Source: Mesostigma viride (Eukaryota; Streptophyta; Mesostigmatophyceae; Mesostigmatales; Mesostigmataceae). Taken from it: 64,000 nucleotides of DNA. Both the position numbers and the translations under genes were made by a program. How positions within the stretch are numbered: position 1 is the stretch's first letter; the number at the start of each line of letters is the position of its first letter. The notes under the pieces were generated by a model. It searched no databases, was not told the origin of the DNA, and was given only the letters and a program-made list of their open reading frames with translations. This document shows, piece by piece, positions 51,460-62,910 of this stretch. The stretch covers positions 4,310,862 to 4,374,861 of the forward strand of contig RPFO01000667.1 in the NCBI GenBank assembly GCA_009746045.1. Direction: 5' to 3'.

Positions 51460-51935
51460 CTTGACATATCAACTGACATGACCTTGACAAACCTTGACAG
51501 AACTTGACAAAAGCTTGACATGATAACATCAAAGGCTTGACAAACCTTGACAGAATGTTGAAAGGTTGACAAAACCTTGACAATCTTTGAAATATCAACA
51601 TATCAACACGGAAAAAAATGTCAATACACTGACAAACCAAGGTGATGTGTCAAGAAATGTCAAGACGTTAACAAACGAAGGCCAAAAAAATTGTTAACAT
51701 GACAAAATGTCCACAAATGTTAACATGACAAACGTCAACATGACAACCAAAGGCGTAGCAAACTGACAAATCAACACCACGCACAGGTAAACTTATTTCA
51801 TTAAAATCAACAAGTTCAAAAGACCACCTAAACCAAGTCATCATCATCATCATCATCAAAATCAACATGGCTGCTACCTTGCTGCCTGAATTGCGGTTTT
51901 CTGCATTACATTAGCATGACAAACTGTACTGACAA
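51460..51935. repeat. TTGACA/TGTCAA motif array
   Basis: About 25 copies of TTGACA or its variants (including AACATGACA) spaced 5-20 bp. Looks like the subterminal array of a second CACTA family whose other end may be the piece at 51020. Confidence 0.75.
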
Positions 51936-52417
51936 AACACATGAAGGAGAAGTGCACTCAATCACAGTCCGAGGGTGGCGGGCAAGATGCACAGCCACAA
52001 GCATCTTACAAATGCAGTATAACATCCGCGTAGGGCTGTCCCAGCGATCATTGCTGAAATTAATGGACGACTTTCTAGAAATTTACCGCAGGAGACTGTC
52101 CAGTGCTACAGCGATGTGATGAGGGCTCAGAGCCTACAAAATCTGTGTCCGCAGGTGCCCTCCCCGCCATGCTGGGCTGGCCGATGTGTGCGCCATGGTT
52201 GTGTTAGGTAGATTGCCTGCATGCAAGGGAAACATGCGTTATCCAGCAAAGCAGCAAAGGGAACACACAACGATCTTAAGTGAGATGAAAACCCGACGCC
52301 TTGACGCGCCAACAACGTTGCATTACCTAAATCAGTTGTGTGTAATGAGACGGCGTGAGAGCACAGCAGTCGCGTGGCTGTTTGTGAGTGATGGCTTGAT
52401 TTTTGGACCGAGAAAGT

Positions 52418-52422
<5 letters not shown>

Positions 52423-52489
<67 letters not shown>
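52423..52489 (+). repeat. (GA)n microsatellite
   Basis: Pure GA run of about 67 bp inside the CACTA-like element. Confidence 0.97.
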
Positions 52490-52490
<1 letters not shown>

Positions 52491-55384
52491 CCTGGTATTC
52501 TCACCTAAACTGTCCCTATGTACCTCACAAGATGTAGGGAACTGCGAAACCACAGGAATACCTAGAGAAGAGCGCTTCCTGGCTCACGAAAAACTCGCCG
52601 ATTGAGTGCTTGACGTTCACGTTTGATAATGCTGAACTGCGTTATCAAATCATCTGCGTTATCAAATCATCATCTGGCAGAGTCACGTCACTTGGTTGGT
52701 GCCGGGCCCGCTACAAAAAACGTAGCGGGCCCGGTGATGTCGCTATTACACCACCCGACTTTACATCGAGTCACTGTGAATGATATATATATGGCTGCCT
52801 ACAGCACCGCGCATGGTGTCCAAGTAAAATTATGGCGCTGCCAAGGCTGCGTACCTGCCGTTATCGCCTTGGTCTTTGTCACGGTGGCGTTCTCCAATTC
52901 ACGTGCAACGTCCACTTCCTGTGCCAGCTCTGGCGCGGCGCGTGCCCTTCGGGCTGAATTTCAAATTTCCGCGTGCAGTCCGTTGGAGAGGGGCGCTGCG
53001 TCCGGAGTCCGGACTTGGGGAATTCGGAGGCTGCTGGTCGCACAAAAGATCGTTGTTGGCTGTTGAGTGATGTCCGACTGGCACGATGGAGAGGGCTCCA
53101 TCACATTGGCGACCTCACCAGTGGCCCACATGTACCGACGAGACCTGCATCTCGAGCTTGTCGGCCCTCACGCTGCAGCTGTCGCCATGCGAGACGCCCT
53201 GAGACTCTCGGCATGATTTTTCCCGTGCAATATCACGCCCTCGATTCGCAGCAAGGCCCGTCTGCTCCAATATGGCCGACTGCGGGCTGTGCCGTAACAG
53301 GAAATGTCCGGGTGATGGCAGGCAGTGCCTACCCATCCCACCGCACGCACCGCGTCAAGCAATATTTCCACTTCCGCTGCTGCTGGGCACCGGGCTACTG
53401 CCTACATTTCTTCAATCGCTCCATCGCCTCCTCCATGGTGCCTCGCTCCCTGCGGCCCCTCCGCCACGCCGGATATCCATGGCAATCAAGCCTACCGGCT
53501 ACCACCATACCGGCCACGAGCCCTTGCTGCACCAAACGAAGTGTGCGGCCCCGAATTAAGTGAAGTACACGGCAGGACTGGGAACCACCTGAAATTACAT
53601 CGGGGTCTCCAGTGGACTTGGCGTCACATCTTGCTAACGTTGTCACTGTCGGCAGTTGTCAGTTGCTGTTGGTTGTTGCATGCTGAGGGTTGCAGATGTT
53701 CTAGGAACAGCTGGTCCAATGTTGCTATGCATGCAGTTACTCTTGCCATTACGTGTGTCCGTGTGCCTCCAACCATCCCGCCACAATGCCAGCACCCTCC
53801 ACCCCGCTAACTCCCACTCGCCCCACTCCCCTGCCTGTTCCATACCCGCCCCACCCACAAATATACGTCACAGACATCCACATGCCGTTATCCATCCCCA
53901 CCTGACTACGGACTACTCTCGCCCCCACGCTGAGGTCCCCCACAACACCGTAACACCGCCCTCCTCCCCCAAACCATCCGATGACCCACCCGACCATCCA
54001 CCTTGAGTCCCCCCAAACCAACCTATCTGACTACCACCCTTCCGTATTACATACACCACCTTCCACACCAACATAACAAACCACCTACTAAACAAACCTA
54101 CCGCCCCACAACGAGGTTCCCCTACACCACTGCACCCCGCCCACCCCGCCCCCCGCTGCCCCAACATACGATGACTCCACCCCACCATCCACGTGAAGCA
54201 TAACCATCCACCCCGGCCTCCGGGGCAACCAATCAGCTGTCCACTCAACCATAACTGACACTGCTGCACCGACCACCGGCAAGCCCGCCTACGTACCATA
54301 CCCAAGCCACCCACGCAACCCAAGCATCCCCAACCCTCACACGAACCTGTGACCTACGCACGAGCTACCTACAACTGCGACTCACAACTACTACATAATC
54401 AACCCATAACAATGTCCCCCATGACCCCCGCCAAAGGGGGGGGGTCCCCCCAATAGTCCAACACACACACACACACTCTCTACAATACCCAGGACCACGA
54501 GTACCCACCAAATTCACCTCCCACAACGGTATCACCCACGAGTCCAGTGCCCCACCCATGTCCACAGCGACACCCCGGAGACTTCACCACGCCCACCGAC
54601 TGCACGCACGCACACCTAGCTGCACACTCCACGCACCTACCCTCGCACGCACGCATGCACGCAGCCATCAACCCACCCACCAAGGCACGCCTGCACAAAC
54701 GCGCACATGCACAAGTGCACGCACACGCACACATAGCTGCACACTCTCACGCACCCACTCACGCACGCACGCCTGCACACAGCCATCAACCCACCCGCCA
54801 AGGCACGCCTGCACAAACGCACTCATGCACAACTGCACGCACTCGCCCACGCACGCACACCTAGCTGCACGCCTGCACGCAGTCACGCAATGCATGGCAG
54901 CATGCCCGCCTTCTATATCATTCTTGGAATATCATGTTGCATATGGCATTATTATCATGTTTGTAAATTTAACTCCTTGCTTTCTGTATGCTTTCTTTCT
55001 TTGGGGGATGACTTGATGCAGATCGTGGAGCATACAAGCTCGACGAGAAGACGTACACATCAATATTGAGTGAAACCACCGTTGCTGGGCTCTGGCATGC
55101 CAGCTGTTATATGGCCATGAGCCATCAGCTAGCAATCCAGAAATAGGATGAGAGCAGTTTTGAGTCGATGTTTTATATTTTGATGGTATTGAAATGATGA
55201 GTCACAGAATGCCACAATGAAACATAAGTTCATTACTATCAAACAGCGTGATGCCATGAATGCCACGCCTAATACCACAAGATGTGCTAATAACGTATTC
55301 AATTCATTAATGAATTGCTGGATTTATTGCATGATGGTGTTATGCTTGTTAGAATACACATTTAATTCTGGCAATGGCATGCCT
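52490..55384. other. Interior of the CACTA-like element without recognised genes
   Basis: 52600-53650 has no domain I can name. 53760-54560 is strongly C/A-rich with CCACC and CCCAC words. 54600-54880 is a GCAC/ACGC-rich stretch with a 118-bp tandem duplication (agccatcaacccacc at 54663 and 54781). 54900-55384 is AT-richer unique sequence. Confidence 0.5.
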
Positions 55385-55650
55385 GAGAAAATGCCCTGAG
55401 ATTTTCAGCGCCTGAGAAAATGCCCTGAGATTTTCAGCCTGAGAAAAAAAAATCTCAGTGTCCACGTAAAATCTCAGTTTCCACTTAGCCCTGAGATTTC
55501 CTGAGAAAAAGCCAATTTTCTCAGGCCAATCTCAGGAAATCTCAGGTCACTTTCTCAGGAAATCTCAGGAAAATCTCAGGAAATCTCAGGAAATCTCAGG
55601 AAATCTCAGTTTTTTTCTCAGGAAATCTCAGGAAATCTCAGTTTTCTCAG
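55385..55650. repeat. Right subterminal CTGAGA/TCTCAG array
   Basis: Dense CTGAGATTT and AAATCTCAGG units leading to the right terminus. It starts with a 37-bp direct duplication (gcctgagaaaatgccctgag at about 55381 and 55411). Confidence 0.95.
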
Positions 55651-55666
55651 TAGCGAGTTCCTAGTG

Positions 55667-57216
55667 TGGTGAGAGGCCTTCAAGCTTCGAGTGGGGGATG
55701 TGGCAATGCGCGGTGGGGACTGCATACCTTGGGGCGTGTTTCTGTTGCGGAAATCGGGCTCCTGGGCAAGACATCCAAGCGGGGTGGACAGGCGGTGATC
55801 GGTCGTGCGCGGGATTGACCCCGGCCCACGATCGCTGTATGTGCTGGAGCACCTGTGTGCTGGGCGCGATCGAGCCCGAGGCGCTCTTGTTTGGGACTGC
55901 GGGGTTGCTTCGGCCCTACTCCATGAGCAGCACGGTGTCTCGCAGGGGCAACGTTACTGATACGGCAGTTCCTGTCAGGCGTGTCACTCCCCGACCTGCC
56001 CATTGCATTGTTTAAGTGCGGGCATTGCGGGCGCTATGCAGTCCACGTCGGCGGCCTCGAGCATCACATGCATATGGGCCTGCGCAAACATCAACCGTGC
56101 TCTTGCGGTGCGAGTAGTCACGGAGGGTGGCACTGCGAGCTGAGGAGTTTTCCCCGCTTGTGGTGGAGTTCAGGCACATTAGTGCAGCAGTAAGGAATGT
56201 GGGGACCGGCGACTGCTTCGGTCTAGACACGTCGGCCGGAGTGGTGTTAGTAACTGTGTTGTGCCTAACTTACTGCAGATTCGTGGAGGAGTCGGCAGGG
56301 CGCACTCTAGTGGACACAGTGACTAGGGCCTTGCGGGCACCTGCATGCGTTCGGAGGTGCAGGGGAGGCGCACTCTAGCGGCCACGCTAGGGCTTCCCCC
56401 GCTATACAGCCACTCCAGTGGCGGCCAGGGACGGCCACGTTGCATGGTCGGTTGGCTCACGGCGCGCCTGTATTTGAGAGGACGCGTACAGCTGTCGGTA
56501 GTGAGGCGATGGATCAGATTCTTCTGGTGCACGCCCTCGCTTCTGAGCATGGGGCCTGCACTGCATGCTGTGCCTCACCGTCGTCGACGCTACTGTAGTA
56601 CTTCTTAATAATCGTCATGTGATTACGCGCATCAGTCGCGCTGTAAGGCTGGGTTTCGGCTGGACGGGATACATGACTGGCCACCTCGTCGGCCTGATCA
56701 TCAAGTTGTATGCATGAAAAATATTCCCTCCTGCTGACAGTCTCGGCGATTGCAGCTATATAAAGAGTTGCCCTTGCGTGGTAAGTCTGGGGGGACCTGG
56801 TTTCACTGGCCCGTTGGTGCACAAGGGCTGGGACATAGTACCCCTATGGTCAACACTTCATCAAGTTTGAGGCTGCTCAGGACCTCAGGACTGGTTGAGC
56901 GGGATTACATGGACTGTGCATTATTATGTGGATGGGATAGGGCACGCGGTGGCGCCCCCTAAGGTGGCTCCAGTGGATCGGCGCGCCAACAATGGCGGTC
57001 GCTGAGATGGTTGTGAGAGTTTTATGACGGATAGCGGAATGATCCTGTCATCCTGTTTCATGCTACTACGTCAGGGTTGGTCCTGTGTATCAACCTCTAG
57101 AGGAATTGGTATTACTAACCCGCGGGTGAACCGGGGTTGGGACATAGTACTCTTATATTGTTTCCTTTCTATCTCTTGTACGGTAGGGACTACCGACCCC
57201 CGTGGGGGGGGAGGAG
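55667..57216 (+). other. 3' internal region of the second LTR retrotransposon (degenerate)
   Basis: Ends in a purine tract GGGGGGGGAGGAG (about 57204-57216) abutting the LTR. Short frames only, with no recognisable protein domain. Confidence 0.5.
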
Positions 57217-57886
57217 TGTTACGTTCCGGCCCTTTTGGACGGACGTAACAATGGAATAAATTATGTAGTTTGACTTGTTGTCATAGTCCGTAGGACTTTG
57301 GGACTCATTTCGGGACTTAATTTGGGAATTGTCCCTTGGTCAGGACTTTTGTATGGAACTATGACAGTCAGTGTGTGATTCGGACCAGTTACTTTGGGCC
57401 TAGGTTGTTGTATGCGTGTATCTTCTAGGGGCCGGTGCAGTCGCGCCGCGCTGCGTACTTTATAGCTAGTTGAGATATTGTACTCATGCGTGGATTCTGT
57501 CGGCGAGGGTCGATGTCGACCCGAGGATCTTGTGTGGACTGCATGCTTTGGAAGGTCGGCGCCATGTCGGCGCCCCTTGCCAGCTCAGTGGCAGACCTAG
57601 GTGAAATTGGTCCGAGGACGAGAGTCTCGTCCTCTTGGTTTGATGAATGTAAAGTGCGATGACGCCTTCATATTAAACCTGGGGCAACTATCCATTTGTA
57701 ATTGGTATTGCTAGCCATTATAAGTGTGTATAAATTAGCTTGGCATCAAGTCACGGTGCCAGATATCTCACGACCCCAGTCGTGAAGCGCAATCTGCATT
57801 AGGCCACCTTGAATCTTCCTAATTCCGGCATGGTAGATCTTTCGCTACGTAGCTCAGGCTAGGTGTGTCTGGGCCGGGACGTAACA
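57217..57886 (+). repeat. LTR (3' LTR), related to 1345-1920
   Basis: 670 bp beginning TGTTACGTTCCGG and ending CCGGGACGTAACA; the ends are inverted with one mismatch in thirteen. A G-rich polypurine tract abuts it. Shares internal blocks with the LTR at 1345 (CGCCGCGCTGCGTACTTTA; cgagggtcgatgtcgacccg) but is clearly diverged. Confidence 0.8.
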
Positions 57887-58826
57887 CCGGGTGGGGGGGG
57901 GGGGCGCGGGGGACGGGGGATCGCGCAGACTCTGGCGTCTCACTGAGGAGGGCGGGGGGCCTCATTGCGACCTCAATACATCAGTAAAGACCATCGGCTC
58001 GCTGAGGGGGGAGGGGGGTTGCGACCTCGCCTGGGGCGGGGCGTCTCACTGCCCCAGTGAGGCGGCGAATGGCCTCCGGGTGGGTGGGAACTGGGAAGGG
58101 CGGACGGACTGCGGTGTTTCAGGCCCACACAGCGTGTCATCATTTGTCTCCCGACTTTTTTCCTTTTTTCAGCCCCCTTCAGTTCATAAGCTTCAGTTGA
58201 CTTGAATCGAGTTGCCATCTGTCGGCGCCGGACGGATCGAAACTCGACTACTAGAGTTACGGTCGGCTTTGCGCCTTCTTTGGGGGGGGATGCGAAGCAT
58301 CCCCCCCCCCTTAAGGGGAGGTGCGCCACAAAACCACCCTAAAACTGAAACATGCTAATATCAACCTGTATTCATTTCCACTATGCTCAGCAATGATTGG
58401 GGGCATGAAATAACATGTTTGGTGAGTTGTCCATGCACTTGTTGAGGGTACTACCCCCATATATACGCCTATAATGCGCTATAAATAGCAAAAGACGCTA
58501 AGTAGGACTAGGTATGCCCCAGCCAATCCACACATCCGTTTGGGACAGCGAGATATACCCATGTAGAATCGTTCATGGCCAAAACATTGGGCTACTCACA
58601 AGTAGCATCTGAGGTGTATTGTGATAGTAATTAATTTTCCCCCCCCAAAGCACCTTTTTTTCCGGACATTGCATAAAAGTGACATGAAATCATGGAATTA
58701 GAGGCCACAAAGATATACAAAATTCAAAAATTGATCGACAAATACGCCCGCCAAGTTACAGGTCAATCTGATTAGCGGTCTGCAAGTAATTAACTGAGGC
58801 AGGTTGCTACCTGGTCGATCGCTGTA
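57887..58826. other. GC-rich spacer with strong hairpin
   Basis: G-rich sequence follows the LTR. At 58282-58308 a perfect 12-bp stem (G-run plus ATGC) closes on a GAA loop. The remainder to 58826 is unique and AT-richer, with no gene seen. Confidence 0.6.
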
Positions 58827-59335
58827 CTAGTCACTGTCACTGTCACTGCCATTGTCACAGTCCTCTCCACAGCAAACTGGGCAGAACCAGGCCCCTTTGG
58901 GCACGCTAGGCAGCAGGGGGATCGTGCAGCTCAGATGGAGGCCTCCTTCGCACCCGGATGAGCTGCACAGCAGGAAGGGGTCATCGTCGGGTGCGTCAGT
59001 CTTAGAGCAGCGCAAGCAAGGAATGTGGGCAGTGTCACACTCATCCTCATTGATCACCCTGCCCCCCAGTGGCAGCCCCCACCCCCCCATAGAACACCGC
59101 CTTGCTGTATGGGTGCTGGCCACGCTGCTTGTCCTTCTTGGCATCATCCCAGTGGTGGCCACGCTTTGTGCTCTTGGCCTTTGCAGCCCCGGTCTTGAAC
59201 TCTAGCGTACGTTTCACCACCTGCTGGCAATCCCTCTTTTTCCTCAGCTCATCCAGCTGTGCAAGGGCAGCGGGGGAGGTGTCTACACCCATCAGCAAAC
59301 GGCTAGGCACCTCATCTGCCCTTACCTGCCCTCGG
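58827..59335 (-). CDS. PHD-finger protein, C-terminal part (one frameshift)
   Basis: The - strand encodes a basic, Lys-rich segment (LDELRKKRDCQQVVKRTLEF, KRGHHWDDAKKDKQRGQHPY) ending YGG. After a one-base shift in a G-run near 59085 it continues WGLPLGGRVINEDECDTAHI and a complete C4HC3 PHD finger: CLRC, then CSSSGC, HLSC and WFCPVC (about 59015-58865). It ends in an acidic SDSDSD tail at 58827. PHD fingers bind histone H3 tails. The shift may be a sequencing error or a real lesion. An upstream exon is likely, since the frame opens from a CAG at about 59331. It resembles the PHD in the gypsy integrase at 36.1 kb and could be mobile-element derived. Confidence 0.65.
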
Positions 59336-59400
59336 CATGGCCAACCTTGCAAACGCAAGCATAGCAACACGATCGCTAGGCATACATGCCACGAGAGCAT

Positions 59401-61737
59401 ACACTATACTCAACCCAAGGTTTCCTTGTAAACTTCATGATTAGAACTTGGCAAATCTATGACCAAAAGCACATATAAATAACTATTACACACTGATGAC
59501 GACACATGCTCAAGGTTGGGGGTCACTGTGACACGCACTGATGAGTTTCCTAGACGACCACCGGACAGGCGCTAAGGACCACTCAGTAACCAAGTATAAA
59601 CACAATTACACTTTACATGCCATCCAACATGCATCAAATACATGCTGAATATGTTATGAAGTACACAGGGTTGGCCACACACCTCATACCCCTTAACCGT
59701 CCCTCGAGCATGGCCAGACTTATAAGCATGTGAATAGCAATAATGATGATGGCACTAAAATGCCTTACCAGCATTTTCTATGTTTCTCCCAGGTTAGAGT
59801 GTAAGGTTGATGCCAACCAAGCTAATCAACACAGCAACAACTCCTGAACTGCCCTACCTGAGATGGGCAACAAACTGGAACTATGGAGGGCAAGGAACCA
59901 AGGAGATCATGGCATACAAAGCTTGCATGCAGTCAACCATGGTTGGCTCAGCACATTGCAGTCTTTTCACATGATGATATCAAGGGAAAGCTCAAATAAA
60001 CCAATGGTGGTAGCTATCTACATGCAGTCACACAAATGCAATATCTCCAACATGATCGTCAATAAAACACTTCCTCCCCTGCACGATAAAATGGAAAGAA
60101 ACCATTGGCGGCCCTCCAGCGCATGAGCGCTGTGATGCCGCTGCGAAGAGAGGGTGCGTCACTCTCACACAACAAGAAGCGTCCATACGCACAACATCGT
60201 TGCCAGAACACGTTTTATGAAATGCCTTAAACCTTCCCGAGAAGATATAGGCTTCGAATGAAGCGGCCCTGACCACGACGTCAGCGAAAACAATCTAAAT
60301 CTGCCAGGTATTCGACAACACCACGGCAAGCAACGGCGAGCTAGCTGGCGGAAACTGCCCAAAAAGAACGAAAAAAACTTCGAACGATGAGCTCATAGAA
60401 GAAAGAACTGATAGCACATAACATTCGCGACAAGTCTATACCTGTCCCTCGCAGATCCCTCGCCCAGGCGCGCAACAACGGCCGTTCTTCCATGGAAGGT
60501 TCCGACATGCACTGCGCAGGCCTGAAGAATTACTTACCGAGAATAGCCGAAAATGTAGCAAAAAGCACCAGTTTGGTTTGGAATTCAATGCTACCGATAT
60601 TAATGCATCGTTTACGGTCAAAAAGCCCCCCAAAACTGCGAATTCACTGCCGCTATCACGAATTCTATTTTATTCCGCGCGACCAAAAAATGCAGTTTAC
60701 CCCCCATGCCGATGGCAGTAAAAGAAAGCAGCGATATTGTAAACCAGCAACTTGCCGCCACAACCCAACATCATTAAATCATCGTCTCCAACATTCGAGC
60801 ATTTTTTTTGCATTTCTCTAGCCCTACATTGCTAGTTTCGCCTAAACGCAGTCGCCATGGCCACTTCCGCAAGGGGTGCGCGCACCGTGCACCCACTTTT
60901 CACTTCACGGCGGTACCGCGAATATTTTTGGCGCCAAAAAATTCGGCGGGCGCACGTCCTTGTACACAGTACAGTACACCGCCTCACGGGTACGTGGGCT
61001 GTTCCCGCACCACGTGGAAGTGGGACGTTTGCGTACTACGTAGCCGTGAAAGTGGGACGGTTCGCGTACCACGTAGCCGTGGATCGAGTTGGCTGTATGC
61101 GCCTGTGGGACGGTCTCAACCACAATCTGAGTACGTGGAACAGGTGCCCCACTTTGCTGCGTTGAGTTGCTGCGTTGGTGGGACTGGCTCTTCCAAAATC
61201 TTACGTGGAACAGGTGGCCCACCTTGCTGCGTTGGTCGGTGGGCTGTCGCATCCACAATAATCGTACCGGCATCAGTGTACGTGGCACTGTAGGCGCCCC
61301 ACCTTACGAATTCCCCTTATGGCGGCGTAAATGGTGTAAGGAGGTGAGAGAGGTACACGCTGGCTACGTACGTTGGCACGTGACTTTTGTCAGAGAGTGC
61401 TAGTCAGCTGCATCAGTTTATGATCAAGTAACTAATTATTGAACACGTGACTGCATCCGTGGTCTGAGGTCTCTAACTACATACGGTGGGCCGCTATGGC
61501 GAGCGGCTCAGGCGAGCCGGAGTGCAGTCCATCATCCGCAGGGCCAGCTGTCGGCGGCTCGGGTGATGCCGGCCCCCGCAGGTCTGGTCCTGCAAGCGTT
61601 CTTGGGCCGCATGTCACCGAGCTGGACGAGGGAAAAGCAACTACGACAGGCAGGGCTGACCACGGCATCAGATGCGGGGCTGGTAAACTCCGACAAACCA
61701 GCTGACAAGGGCGAAAAAGTAAGCCGTGCGCCGCGAG
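59401..61737. other. Intergenic region, no gene supported
   Basis: 60990-61260 holds repeated phrases (cgtaccacgtagccgtgga; tacgtggaacaggtggccca) of uncertain nature. Small frames near 61496-61718 could be a 5' exon of the gene at 61738: a GTAAGC donor-like site lies at 61719, but no phase test is possible. Confidence 0.35.
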
Positions 61738-62910
61738 ATGAATTTTCGTTCAGGGATATATGTGCGCACCAAGCGGAAGATTCTGGACGCCTTTCACGAG
61801 AGCGGATTGTCGCAGCGCCAATTAATCTGCAAAACTAGCGACCCCCCCTTCCCGATTTCAATCTTCAACCGCATGCTCACAGAGGAGGCGGCCATCAAGG
61901 CTGCAGCAGATCTAGACAACCCCAAGCTAGCGGGGAAGAAGTGCCCAAGTCGTGTCAGAAACCCGACTACGACCAAGACGTTTCCCTGGGTCGCGGCCAC
62001 TGAGCATGAGATTCGCGAGTATCGGAGCAAGGGGTACATGGTCAACCGCGCGCTTGTGCGCGTAAGTTTATTTCCATCATAATTGTCGGTATTTGTCCTG
62101 CTGCATTTTGTACATGTCGCACTAGTTTGCTGAGTTTTGATTGTTTGATCATGAGTATGCAGCCCGGCCCCGTGAGAATTTGACGTGGAAGAGCCGAAAG
62201 TATGTAATGGTCTTCTTCGTTGCATGCAGCCAAATGATGCAGCGTAACCACCCAGCAACGGGTGATCATGGATGAAGGGTTGGAAACTATAGCAGTCTTG
62301 CTCATTTCTTGGCGATATCCCAGCTGCCCCCCCTTTATTTGAAAGATATATTGCTCATGATGCAGGGCAATGTCACGTGATCATCAGTTGGGCTTAAGCA
62401 GCTACCTGCACCAAAGAAACCTTTTTTGCTGCCTAAAATGTTCTTCTTGTCCTGTTTTAATATTTGTTTGTGCAATGCATGTTGTGCAGAACATGATGTT
62501 CAAGTCCATGCGCAAGCTTCACCCCGAGAACGCGAAAGTTTTCGTGTGCAGCGACGGCTTCTTGACCAAGTTTCGGCTCAGGCACGGCTTCACAACCCGC
62601 CTTCGCACCAATGTGAAGTCCCAGGCACGCTCAGCTGAGGAGAAGATGGCGATCATGGAAGGGTTCGTCGAGAGGGTGCTGAAGGCTACATCGTGTCCAT
62701 GCCTCACAAGGGCAGCGCGGACCATCCGGTCAACGAATTCGACGAGGTGTGGGGCAACTTCCCATCGTGGCTCAGATGGTGCTTCGATGAAACTCCCGCA
62801 ACTTTCAACAACCCTGCGAGAGAGACGTGGGACGAGAAGGGGAAAAAGGAGGTGTGGGTGGCAGGCCAGGCGGGTTCAGCATCGGACAAACGCTGGTGCA
62901 GTGATTGAGA
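61738..62910 (+). pseudogene. CENP-B/pogo-like DNA-binding and DDE transposase-derived gene
   Basis: Exon 1 (61738-62061) encodes MNFRSGIYVRTKRKILDAFH and a helix-turn-helix region, ending at a canonical GTAAGT. Exon 2 starts at 62490 after TGTGCAG in phase 0 (NMMFKSMRKLHPENAKVFVC, DGFLTKFRLRHGF), the second HTH of CENP-B/Tigger proteins. Near 62685 one base appears missing. In the next frame GYIVSMPHKGSADHPVNEF leads to CFDETPATFNNP and TWDEKGKKEVWV, the start of a pogo-type DDE domain with its first Asp. The frame ends at TGA (62908-62910). The rest of the catalytic core is not seen. Read as a broken or partly domesticated transposase. Confidence 0.7.

Larger units (their letters stand above)
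50106..55666. mobile_element. CACTA-like (En/Spm type) DNA transposon
   Basis: The 5.56-kb segment begins CACTAGGAACTC (50106-50117) and ends GAGTTCCTAGTG (55655-55666), perfect 12-bp inverted termini opening with the diagnostic CACTA. Both ends carry dense subterminal arrays of CTGAGA/TCTCAG motifs (50118-50475 and 55385-55650), as En/Spm elements do for transposase binding. The flanking TG dinucleotide is the same on both sides; a 3-bp duplication is not exact (gtg/tgg). No TNP2-type transposase was recognised inside, so it is probably non-autonomous or decayed. Confidence 0.75.

Noticed and set aside
53325-54006. Pro/His-rich frames in the C-rich part of the CACTA-like element
   Set aside because: They follow the CCACC-rich composition, are short and overlap in several frames.
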